Part shown: piece by piece, positions 1 through 6,738 of the stretch
How the letters are laid out: the number at the start of each line of letters is the position of its first letter
Position numbering within the stretch: position 1 is the first letter of the stretch
The notes under the pieces: generated by a model
The model's database searches: none
Seen by the model: the letters and a program-made list of their open reading frames with translations, nothing else
Told to the model about the DNA's origin: nothing
Position numbers and translations under genes: made by a program
Source of the DNA: a virus
Reading direction: 5' to 3' (one strand)
Length of the DNA: 34,304 nucleotides
Virus record (IMG/VR): IMGVR_UViG_3300033146_002768
Coordinates: 1-34,304 of that record

Positions 1-408
1 TTTGATGGAGACTGCTGCCTTTTATCTATTATATATAAAAAAGAAGAACAAAATATAAAATGTCATATAAGTAAATTATTAGATAATGAAGAATTTGAAT
101 TTATATCTAAACAAGAAAAAAATAATGGAATTATTGTAACTAAATATAAACCAAAAAATAATATATGTATAGAATCTATAGATCCTAAAACTGGTAATAT
201 TGATAACAAAAAAATATCACAATACAGTAGACATGAAAATATAGAAATGTATAAAATAAAAGATAAGAAAAAACGTTTTGAAACATTTTGGTCTTCTTAT
301 GATCATTCATTAATTATATATGATTCTAATAAAGAACAAATAAGGAAAATGAGTCCCAAAGAAGTATTAGAAAATCCAGATGGTAAATTTTTAATTAGGA
401 AAAAATAA
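1..408 (+). CDS. RNA polymerase beta' N-part fused to split-intein N-half (3' end of gene only)
   Basis: Frame 1 is open from the first base to a TAA at 406-408. Its first four codons read FDGD, matching the end of the universal NADFDGD metal-binding motif of the RNA polymerase beta' subunit. The next codons (from base 13) read CCLLS, and the remaining roughly 131 residues no longer look like polymerase. They look like the N-terminal half of an intein: a Cys at the start and, near the end, a block-B-like stretch SSYDHSLIIY (the TxxH motif with Ser in place of Thr) followed by a KMSPKEVL segment. The identity is supported by the matching intein C-half at 1493-1654 and by beta' resuming where it should. 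The stop is followed directly by the ATG of the HNH gene. The beta' N-terminus lies outside the window. It is uncertain whether the first or second Cys is intein residue 1. Confidence 0.75.
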   Translation, partial: FDGDCCLLSIIYKKEEQNIKCHISKLLDNEEFEFISKQEKNNGIIVTKYKPKNNICIESIDPKTGNIDNKKISQYSRHENIEMYKIKDKKKRFETFWSSYDHSLIIYDSNKEQIRKMSPKEVLENPDGKFLIRKK

Positions 409-1500
409 ATGAAAAAGTTTGATGTGGAAATTGAAAAAATAAAAAAAGATATTTTATCTGGATTAGAATTTAAAAATATAGTAAAATCTTTTGTTAGAAC
501 TAATAATTTAAACATAGAATTGAAAAAGAGAACAACTTTTTTAGACAACATTTTTTCAAATATTAGAAATATTGATAGATTATGGTTATACATTAATAAT
601 ATTATTAATTATTCACAATTTCCAATATGTGAATATTGTAAAAAAAATAAAGTTAGAATGGAAGTTAATTTTAAAAAAGATATCGGTTTTTCAAAAACTT
701 GTAGTAAAGATTGTGGTATTAAATTAGGTTTATTGAATACAAAATCTCCAGAAGCTATTAAAAAAGCAGAAAAAACTAAAAAGAAAGTTTTAATGGATAA
801 ATATGGCGTTGATCATGTTTCTAAAATATCTGAAGTAAAAATAAAAAAACATAACACAGCTTTAAAAAATTATGGTAGTTTAAAAGCTGCTTATTATGAT
901 ACAGCCAAAAAAACAATTAATGATAAATATAATGTAGATCATGTTTCATTAATTCCTGGAATTAATGAAAAAAAACAAAAAACATCAATAAAACGATATG
1001 GTACTAAATATCCATGGCAATCAGTTAAAGGAAAAGAAAAACAAAAGAACGGGGTTTTAGTAAAATATAACGTTACTAATATTTCAAAATTAGATGAAAT
1101 AAAAGAAAAGAAAAAAGAAACTTATATAAAGCATTATGGAGTTGATAATTACACTAAAACTATAGAATTTATAGAATCAATTAGCGGAGAAAATAATCCT
1201 AATTGGAAAGGTGGTATTTCAAAAAATGAATATTGTGAAATATTTACATTACAAGAGTTTAAAACATTAATTATGGAAAGAGATTTTTGCAAATGTTTGA
1301 ATCCTAGTTGTAATGGGAAATGTAAGAATGATTTAGTTATACATCATATTGATTATAATAAAATGAATTGCAATCTTTTTAATTTAATAACAATTTGTAG
1401 AAGTTGTAATACTATCGCTAATTATGATAGAGAATGGCATAAATCTTGGTATAGTGCTATAATGTTAAAAAGATATAATAAGTGGGGTTTAAATGATTAG
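409..1500 (+). CDS. HNH homing endonuclease lodged between split-intein halves
   Basis: A 363-aa protein with an HNH nuclease domain at its C-terminus: a CLNPSCNGKC zinc-type segment, then VIHHIDYNKMNCNLFNLITIC and CRSCN, the usual HNH pattern of His-His, Asn and a Cys pair. The N-terminal part has a CEYCKK...CSKDC zinc-finger-like segment (about residues 75-105). Next are three or four repeats of about 35 residues of the form KYGVDHVSKISEVKIKK, probably DNA-contacting. A NPNWKGG motif precedes the nuclease domain. The ATG abuts the stop of the intein N-half, and the 3' end overlaps the ATG of the intein C-half by eight bases (1493-1500), so translation is probably coupled. By position it is the mobility enzyme of the split intein in beta'. 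The nuclease assignment is firm. The target site is inferred. Confidence 0.85.
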   Translation: MKKFDVEIEKIKKDILSGLEFKNIVKSFVRTNNLNIELKKRTTFLDNIFSNIRNIDRLWLYINNIINYSQFPICEYCKKNKVRMEVNFKKDIGFSKTCSKDCGIKLGLLNTKSPEAIKKAEKTKKKVLMDKYGVDHVSKISEVKIKKHNTALKNYGSLKAAYYDTAKKTINDKYNVDHVSLIPGINEKKQKTSIKRYGTKYPWQSVKGKEKQKNGVLVKYNVTNISKLDEIKEKKKETYIKHYGVDNYTKTIEFIESISGENNPNWKGGISKNEYCEIFTLQEFKTLIMERDFCKCLNPSCNGKCKNDLVIHHIDYNKMNCNLFNLITICRSCNTIANYDREWHKSWYSAIMLKRYNKWGLND

Positions 1501-1657
1501 TAAAAAAGAACTAATAAAAAATAATATAGAACTAATACCAATTTCTGATTTAAATATTGAATTAGATCCTAATGAAACTATAGCTTATGATTTAACTGTA
1601 GATGATTATTTTACATTTTGTAGTCATGATGGAATTTTTGTACAAGATACTAACTAG
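1493..1657 (+). CDS. Split-intein C-half (beta' intein), ends at TAG out of frame with the extein
   Basis: A short reading frame starting at ATG 1493, inside the end of the HNH gene, encodes 54 residues. The last part, AYDLTVDDYFTFCSHDGIFV followed by QDTN, closely follows the intein C-terminal blocks F and G (consensus like YDLTVEDNHNFVANGIVVHN). The frame then meets TAG at 1655-1657. The beta' sequence resumes in the frame one base further on (AGC at 1656, reading SGTSSGEF). As written, the C-half is therefore not fused to its extein unless there is a +1 shift near 1652-1656 or a one-base error. Two usually conserved His residues (block F and the penultimate position) are absent. That is either natural variation or a sign of loss of function. 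The start is supported by the overlap with the HNH stop. No clear Shine-Dalgarno was found. Confidence 0.7.
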   Translation: MISKKELIKNNIELIPISDLNIELDPNETIAYDLTVDDYFTFCSHDGIFVQDTN

Positions 1658-2807
1658 CGGCACTTCTTCTGGAGAATTTATTTTTGGTTTATCAAAAGAA
1701 ATGTGGGCTGGTTTATATACAATTTCAAAAGATAAAAAACCTAAAGGGTCTCCAATAGCTGTTTCAAATGAAGATTTATTAACCGCAAAAGATCCTTATA
1801 TAGCTGTTAAATATAGAGGTAATAAAACTACTATGGGGAAAGCTTTAATAAATAGTTGTTTTCCTAAAGATTTAGGTTTTATGGAAGCTCAAGCAACAAA
1901 GAAAACTATTGGAGCAAGAATAGAGCTATCTTATAATAAACATGGTGATGATGTAGTTAAAGCAGTTGTTGATAAATTAAAAGATGTAGGATTTAAATGG
2001 GCTACTATTATGGCTCCTTCTATGAATCTAGATGATTTTGCATTACCTGCATCAGTTATAAAAATTAAAGAAAAATTAAAAACTGCTAATCCAGAAGAAG
2101 CTCAAGATTTGATAGAGCAAGCACAGGTAATATTAGAAAAACATCTAGATAACACTGGGTTTGGAGATTTAGCAAATTCGGGATCAACTAAAGGTTGGGG
2201 TCAGCCAATGCAAATATTAGTTGCAAAGGGTGTTATCGCTGATCCTGATGGTAATGTTTTAGACCCTATATCAGGGTCATTTGCAGATGGTTTATCTAAT
2301 AGAGAATACTTTGACGCATCTCAAGGGGCAAGAAAAGGTATTATTGATAGGGTTATCAATACGGCTGATACTGGTTATATGGCACGTAAATTAGCATATC
2401 TTTTAAACACAGTTGAAGTTGAACGACTTATTAAAGATTGTAGAACTAAAAGAACTGTTGCTATTAAATTAGATGATATTTTAATCAAAAGATTTAAAGG
2501 TAGATATGTAATAAAAAATGGAAAATTAATGTTATTTGATGATGCTAAATTTAAAGTTGGAGATATAGCAAATTTCAGAACTCCTATTTATTGTGAATCA
2601 GAAAAAATATGTCATACTTGTTATGGTAAGTTATTAGAAAGACATCAAACACCTTATGTTGGAATATTAGCAGCACAAATTATTGGGGAACGTGGGACTC
2701 AGTTGATTATGAAAACTTTTCACACGGGTGGTGCCGTATCGCTGATAAAGCGTGATATGCTTGGGGATATCATCAATAATGATCCAATGTCAGGGTTAGA
2801 AAAATAG
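1602..2807 (+). CDS. RNA polymerase beta' subunit, central part (C-extein to trigger loop)
   Basis: The real polymerase sequence begins near 1656 (SGTSSGEFIFGLSKEMWAG). The open frame extends back to an ATG at 1602, but the codons 1602-1655 are intein sequence read in another frame. From FDGD to the GSPIAV segment the spacing matches E. coli beta' almost residue for residue (GEPIIV), which places the intein right after the catalytic loop. Later motifs are diagnostic: NKTTMGKALI, NSGSTKGWGQ, SQGARKGIIDRVINTADTGY, the zinc site formed by Cys in KDCRTK and in YCESEKICHTCYG, and the bridge-helix/trigger-loop segment AAQIIGERGTQL...FHTGGA. The protein stops at MSGLEK, between the two trigger-loop helices, so the jaw and C-terminal domains are missing here and are supplied by 3771-4484. 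As the catalytic subunit part, it should assemble with the N-part and the C-part. Confidence 0.9.
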   Translation: MIILHFVVMMEFLYKILTSGTSSGEFIFGLSKEMWAGLYTISKDKKPKGSPIAVSNEDLLTAKDPYIAVKYRGNKTTMGKALINSCFPKDLGFMEAQATKKTIGARIELSYNKHGDDVVKAVVDKLKDVGFKWATIMAPSMNLDDFALPASVIKIKEKLKTANPEEAQDLIEQAQVILEKHLDNTGFGDLANSGSTKGWGQPMQILVAKGVIADPDGNVLDPISGSFADGLSNREYFDASQGARKGIIDRVINTADTGYMARKLAYLLNTVEVERLIKDCRTKRTVAIKLDDILIKRFKGRYVIKNGKLMLFDDAKFKVGDIANFRTPIYCESEKICHTCYGKLLERHQTPYVGILAAQIIGERGTQLIMKTFHTGGAVSLIKRDMLGDIINNDPMSGLEK

Positions 2808-2860
2808 TTTGAGTTACAAACTATATGAAACAGGGGGTTAATAACTTAATTATTTAGAAT

Positions 2861-2892
2861 ATATTATAAATCAATATAAGGAGATATAATAT
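2861..2892 (+). promoter_or_regulatory. Hairpin with Shine-Dalgarno in the loop and start codon in the stem
   Basis: ATATTATA (2861-2868) and TATAATAT (2885-2892) form a perfect 8-bp inverted repeat. The 16-nt loop holds AAGGAG. The right arm includes the first two bases of the ATG at 2891. The structure could limit translation of the endonuclease fragment. Because the sequence is so AT-rich, chance cannot be ruled out. Confidence 0.35.
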
Positions 2893-3174
2893 GAAATTAG
2901 TTGAATTGTTAGAAAAAAATTAATTGTTTCTAAAGGTAAAAAGTATTTATGTGGTAGTTGTAATAAATTATTTACTAAAATTGGTATCACAAATCATTAT
3001 TTTTATGCCCATACAGAATCTGGAAGACTTAAAAAAGAAGAAATGAGTCAGAAAGCTAAAATTAAAAATAATACACCAGAAATGAAAAAGAAAATTTCAC
3101 AAGAAACATTAAAAGCATATAATGAAGGAACAGCAAGAGAGAATCATTTAAAAATAGTGCAGTCAAAAAAATAA
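2891..3174 (+). pseudogene. Frameshifted homing-endonuclease-like fragment with a C2H2-type finger
   Basis: A well-placed AAGGAG site precedes ATG 2891, but the frame ends after ten codons (MKLVELLEKN, stop). If the run of seven A's at 2913-2919 had one more A, the frame would continue to TAA at 3172. The continued protein contains a CGSCNKLF...NHYFYAH zinc finger of CxxC...HxxxxH type, then a basic helical segment resembling the linker of HNH homing endonucleases. No HNH catalytic domain is present. It is best read as the broken N-terminal piece of an endonuclease gene left at the second break in beta'. A sequencing slip in the homopolymer is the alternative for the frameshift, but the missing nuclease domain would remain. 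Confidence 0.55.
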
Positions 3175-3186
3175 AGAGGTAATATT

Positions 3187-3462
3187 ATGAATAAACAAAT
3201 AATTTCAATATACATTCAAGAAAATTTTAAAGATAAGCTTCCTACAATTAAAAAAATAAAAACAGAACAACGAAGAATTTATGGAGCTATATATAAATAT
3301 ACAGACTTTTTACCAAAATCAACTTCATTTGCTGAGAGAAGTTATTTATTATCACAAGGTCTTGATAGAAGACCAAAGTGTATGAAATGTGATAAATTAT
3401 TAAAGTTTAAAAGTTATAAAACTGGATATGGTAAAGTATGTTCAAAATCTTGTAAAGGATAA
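3187..3462 (+). CDS. Small zinc-finger protein, probable truncated homing-endonuclease N-terminus
   Basis: A 91-aa protein with its own Shine-Dalgarno (AAAGAGG, 3175-3181). The C-terminal third, KCMKCDKLLKF...GYGKVCSKSCKG, resembles the CEYCKK...CSKDC finger in the N-terminal part of the HNH protein at 409-1500, preceded in both by a similar YLLSQGL / LWLYINN helix. It stops right after the finger, where the full-length relative goes on to its repeats and HNH domain. I infer a truncated endonuclease remnant rather than an independent gene, though a small zinc-finger protein cannot be excluded. It lies between beta' pieces, next to another broken fragment. Confidence 0.55.
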   Translation: MNKQIISIYIQENFKDKLPTIKKIKTEQRRIYGAIYKYTDFLPKSTSFAERSYLLSQGLDRRPKCMKCDKLLKFKSYKTGYGKVCSKSCKG

Positions 3463-3466
3463 CTCT

Positions 3467-3760
3467 ATGAAAACCTTAGCTGAAGAATATGTTTTTAAAA
3501 TATTAAAGGAAGCAGTAAAAGTAGGTCAAATAACAAAGACTGGTTTAGTAGCTTCTGCTGTTGGTGGTGGTCTTGTAGGATTAGCTTCTTATTATCTTTA
3601 TAAAAAATATAAACAAGCTCAAGTCAGAGCACAACTGGAAAAAGATCCTTCTAAAAGAAATGAATTAAATGTTAAAGCTAATGATTTAAAACAAAAAGCG
3701 AATAAAACAAAAATGGATGAACAAAAGAAAAAACAATTACAACAACGAATGAAACAATAG
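3467..3760 (+). CDS. Small single-pass membrane protein, unknown function
   Basis: A 97-aa protein. An upstream ATG at 3428 is in frame but lies inside the previous gene, and ATG 3467 starts a better N-terminus (MKTLAEEYVFKILKEAVK). One glycine-rich hydrophobic segment (about residues 24-44, TGLVASAVGGGLVGLASYYL) is followed by a long, highly charged Lys/Gln/Arg-rich helix to the C-terminus, which could form a coiled coil. I do not recognise the family. It sits between two parts of beta', so it could be a cargo gene carried by the elements that broke the polymerase gene, or an original phage gene displaced by rearrangement. Confidence 0.7.
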   Translation: MKTLAEEYVFKILKEAVKVGQITKTGLVASAVGGGLVGLASYYLYKKYKQAQVRAQLEKDPSKRNELNVKANDLKQKANKTKMDEQKKKQLQQRMKQ

Positions 3761-3770
3761 GCAAGTTAAT

Positions 3771-4484
3771 ATGAAAATTAATAATGTTTTAAAACAAATA
3801 GATCAACAGTTAATATCAATTAAACCGATGACAATAACAATTGATCTTTCAAATTATGATAAGACTAGTTTGAAAGAAACTGAAACTAAGATTTGGGTAA
3901 AATCATTATTAGCATCCGCTGAATATGATAATATTGTTTTTGATATAACATTAGATTATGCTCTTGAATTATTTGTATATGATAGAGAAGATATCGGAAA
4001 AGAATATATTAAATTAAAATATGAAGCTAATGCTCCAGTTTTAGAAGTATCTACAGAAGCTGGTGAATCTGCTGTACAAATTGCTTATGTCGAAAGATTG
4101 ATTGGCGGTAGAGAAATACTAAAAGATGCTGCTCATTTATATAGAAAATTATTTGCTGTATATGGTAAATTATCTAATATGGATTCAGTACATTTAGAAA
4201 TTATGTGTTCACAAGTTTTGAGAGATAAAAAGAATATGCAGATTCCTGCTCGATTAGGAAAGAAGTGGGATCCTATATTAGTTAATTTAAAGAAAGTTAT
4301 TTTTTCAGAAGGGTTTGTTAATGGATTAGCTTTTGAAAATATTAATGATGCTATAAAAACAGGTCTAATAACAGAAGAAAAAGGTGAAGCAAGTATTATA
4401 GAGAAAGTAATGACTGGCAGTTTAGTTGATGAAAAACGAGGAAAAAATTCAAGATTAGGTGATAGAGGTTATAAAAATAGATAG
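3771..4484 (+). CDS. RNA polymerase beta' subunit, C-terminal domain as a separate protein
   Basis: A 237-aa protein whose second half matches the C-terminal region of beta'. AAHLYRKLFAVYGKLSNMDS then VHLEIMCSQVLRDKKN corresponds to the bacterial 'VYR.QGV.I.DKHIE.I.RQM' region. The downstream GFVNGLAFENINDAIKTGLI and IIEKVMTGSL correspond to 'SFQETT.VLTEAAI' and 'ENVI.GRLIPAG'. The start lies soon after the trigger-loop region where the previous beta' protein ends, so the two complement each other. The N-terminal 100 residues are divergent and probably form the jaw-side region. Shine-Dalgarno support is modest (TAGGCAAG). It ends in -YKNR just before an HNH gene. The assignment is by recognised conserved residues and order, not by search. 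Confidence 0.75.
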   Translation: MKINNVLKQIDQQLISIKPMTITIDLSNYDKTSLKETETKIWVKSLLASAEYDNIVFDITLDYALELFVYDREDIGKEYIKLKYEANAPVLEVSTEAGESAVQIAYVERLIGGREILKDAAHLYRKLFAVYGKLSNMDSVHLEIMCSQVLRDKKNMQIPARLGKKWDPILVNLKKVIFSEGFVNGLAFENINDAIKTGLITEEKGEASIIEKVMTGSLVDEKRGKNSRLGDRGYKNR

Positions 4485-4492
4485 GATAAATT

Positions 4493-5353
4493 ATGAGTAA
4501 ATATAAAGGAGATATATTATGTAGTTATGGTTGTGGTCATAAAGCTAAATATTTTTTTACATCAACAAAAAAATATTGTTGCTCATCTCATTTTTCTCAA
4601 TGTCCTATTAGAAGAAAACAATCTAAAAACTATATGACTGGTTTAAGAGTTGGTAATAAAAATCCTAGATATGGTGTAAAAATGAGCAATGAATTAAAAG
4701 AAAAAATACGAAAAGGAAATAAAGAAAATAATTATAATCCAAGTATTAAAACTCGAGAAAAAATGGCTATATCAAGTAAATTATCTATTAAGAATATTAA
4801 TATTAAATATAAATTATTTAGTAAAATAGAGAATTTAAGATATAAACCAGCTCATAAAAAAGAAAAAATAATTCAAGTTAGATGTAAATCTAATAATTGT
4901 AATAAATGGTTTACTCCATCTTATATACAATTATATGAAAGAATAAGAAATATTGAAATCAATGAATTAGATAATTCATATTTTTATTGTTCTGAAAAAT
5001 GTAAAGAAGAGTGTCCTTTATATGGAAAGAGAGTTGAAACTTTAATCAAAGAAGATAAAATAAATGTTGGGCATATAGAGGAATCTTGGTATACTTCTCA
5101 AGAATATCAAACATGGAGAGATCAAGTTTTTAAATTAGATAATAGTAAGTGTGTTTGGTGTAATAAAGAAGCTACGATAGCTCATCATATTTTACCTCAA
5201 AAGATTTATCCAAATCTTAGTTTAGATCCTGAGAATGGATTATCATGTTGTCAAAAATGTCATTATAAATATGGACATCGTGATTCTTTATGTAATACTA
5301 ATCATTTAAGTAAATTAATTTGTGATCGTACTTATAGAATTAAAAATAGATAA
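4493..5353 (+). CDS. HNH homing endonuclease with NUMOD3-like repeats
   Basis: A 286-aa protein. The N-terminus has a CSYGCGHKAKY...CCSSH zinc-finger-like motif. The middle has NUMOD3-type segments (NPRYGVKMSNELKEKIRKG). A second Cys set (CKSNNCNKWF...FYCSEKCKEEC) follows, then an HNH domain: KCVWCNKEATIAHHILPQ, DPENGLSCCQKCHYKYGH. It is a close relative of the protein at 13276-14370, with the same layout and similar ends. It begins eight bases after the beta' C-terminal gene. Both that gene and this one end in -KNR-stop within an identical 12-base string (4472-4483 and 5341-5352), a hint of insertion exactly at a gene end. It is probably a free-standing homing endonuclease. Confidence 0.85.
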   Translation: MSKYKGDILCSYGCGHKAKYFFTSTKKYCCSSHFSQCPIRRKQSKNYMTGLRVGNKNPRYGVKMSNELKEKIRKGNKENNYNPSIKTREKMAISSKLSIKNINIKYKLFSKIENLRYKPAHKKEKIIQVRCKSNNCNKWFTPSYIQLYERIRNIEINELDNSYFYCSEKCKEECPLYGKRVETLIKEDKINVGHIEESWYTSQEYQTWRDQVFKLDNSKCVWCNKEATIAHHILPQKIYPNLSLDPENGLSCCQKCHYKYGHRDSLCNTNHLSKLICDRTYRIKNR

Positions 5354-5367
5354 TAGGAGAAATTTGA

Positions 5368-6738
5368 ATGCTTGACGTGACATATATTTATACAAGCTAT
5401 ACGAATATTACAGATTTAAAAAAAGATAGATTAGATGCTTGGCCATCTACACCAAGAGTAATGACAAATATTTTAAATAATCAAAAAGATTTACGAGTAA
5501 CATATAGTACAATACCTTTACTTATATCATTAGCTTATATTGAATATTGTAAAAATGAACTAAATCCTAATTGGACTAAATTTCATTATGAGTTTTGTAA
5601 AGAGATAGTTAAAACTATTAAAACTGAATACGTATTATTAACTTTAGGTAATCCTTGGGAAATAATATTTTTAGGGATTTTAATAGATGCGGGCAAAAAA
5701 GTAGTTGTTGGCGGACCGTATGTAAAATCATATGATTTAGAAATTTTAAGAGAGATGTTTAAAGTAAATGGTTGTAAGAATCTTGATAATGTTATAATAG
5801 TTCGACCTTTTATTAATAAAGATGTTAATATTTATAATATTATTCAACTTTGGAAAGATATTGATATGGACATAGTATATGATTGCTCTGATATATATCT
5901 AACTGAATCTGATTTTTATTTATCATTTAAACCAACATTTAAAAATCATAAAATTCTTTTTAAACGATTTAGTATAATATCTCAAACAACATGTGGGTGG
6001 GGTAAATGCTCATTTTGTAAATATTCAGTTAAAACACATTCTAAAAAATTTATAAATTCTAAAAATTTTGAAGAAGTTATGAGAAATACTTTTAATTTAA
6101 TGAAACAAGTTGGTGCTACTAAACTTAATATAATGGATCCAGAGTTTTATTTTACTAAAACTAATTGTAAAATATTGAATGAGTTTAGAAAAAAAGGATA
6201 TAAAGTAATCTTTTTTGTTAGTGTAAGACAATTACTTAATGATGATTTCTTTGATAATATATTTATAAAATATTCAGATGTTATACAATCAATATTAATT
6301 GGGTTTGAATGTATTGAAGATTTTAGTTTAAAGTTATTAAATAAAGGTGTAAATGAAAACGATACATTTAAAATAATACAAAAGATTTGTAATTATAAAT
6401 CAGATGTAGGAATATTAGCTCTTTTTATGTCCAATCTTGCTACTAATAATAAAGATGCTGTAACTAAGAATTACAAAAATATTAAGAAATTTAAAGATAT
6501 GTGTAATCAAAATGATATTAAATATAATTTTTCTTTTTCTGAATTTAATGCAAATCCTTTATCTGAGTATACTACAAATAATCCTTATTTAAGATTAAAA
6601 TATCATCCATTATATGTATTGAATGATTATGATCGAGTTGATGAAAACGGAAACATATTTTCAAAACATGATTCAAAAATTATTGATAGTGAATTATATA
6701 ATGAAATAATAGAATTTTTTAGATGGGGTAATATATAA
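5368..6738 (+). CDS. Radical SAM protein with B12-binding-like N-terminal domain, copy 1
   Basis: 456 aa. The N-terminal part (about 1-180) looks like the Rossmann-type domain of B12-binding radical SAM enzymes: VLLTLGNPWE then GKKVVVGGPYVKSY. The radical SAM cluster motif is CGWGKCSFC at Cys209, Cys214 and Cys217, a Cx4Cx2C spacing instead of the usual Cx3Cx2C. Downstream, LNIMDPEFYF and LIGFECIEDFSLKLLNKGVN match the later strands of radical SAM barrels (the 'IG.ES..D..L..MNKG' pattern). Chemistry and substrate are unknown, and no RiPP precursor or known partner is seen nearby. The start has AGGAG (5355-5359). It is followed without a gap by a paralogue. Codons are very A/T-rich compared with rpoB, a possible sign of separate acquisition. 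Confidence 0.72.
   Translation: MLDVTYIYTSYTNITDLKKDRLDAWPSTPRVMTNILNNQKDLRVTYSTIPLLISLAYIEYCKNELNPNWTKFHYEFCKEIVKTIKTEYVLLTLGNPWEIIFLGILIDAGKKVVVGGPYVKSYDLEILREMFKVNGCKNLDNVIIVRPFINKDVNIYNIIQLWKDIDMDIVYDCSDIYLTESDFYLSFKPTFKNHKILFKRFSIISQTTCGWGKCSFCKYSVKTHSKKFINSKNFEEVMRNTFNLMKQVGATKLNIMDPEFYFTKTNCKILNEFRKKGYKVIFFVSVRQLLNDDFFDNIFIKYSDVIQSILIGFECIEDFSLKLLNKGVNENDTFKIIQKICNYKSDVGILALFMSNLATNNKDAVTKNYKNIKKFKDMCNQNDIKYNFSFSEFNANPLSEYTTNNPYLRLKYHPLYVLNDYDRVDENGNIFSKHDSKIIDSELYNEIIEFFRWGNI

Noticed and set aside
303-593. Open frame on the minus strand
   Set aside because: It is antisense to the intein and HNH coding sequence and has a low-complexity, Phe/Ile-rich translation. Like every other minus-strand open frame in the window, it is a shadow of a + strand gene.
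2808-2828. TAG readthrough extending beta' (FELQTI after the stop)
   Set aside because: The frame closes again after only six codons, so readthrough would not restore the missing domain.
2808-2890. Group I intron as the cause of the second beta' break
   Set aside because: No recognisable intron core elements were found, and the C-terminal beta' part has its own start codon and lies nearly 1 kb away, beyond several other ORFs.
3428-3466. Longer start for the small membrane protein at 3428
   Set aside because: It would overlap the previous ORF and add residues that are just the zinc-finger sequence in another frame.
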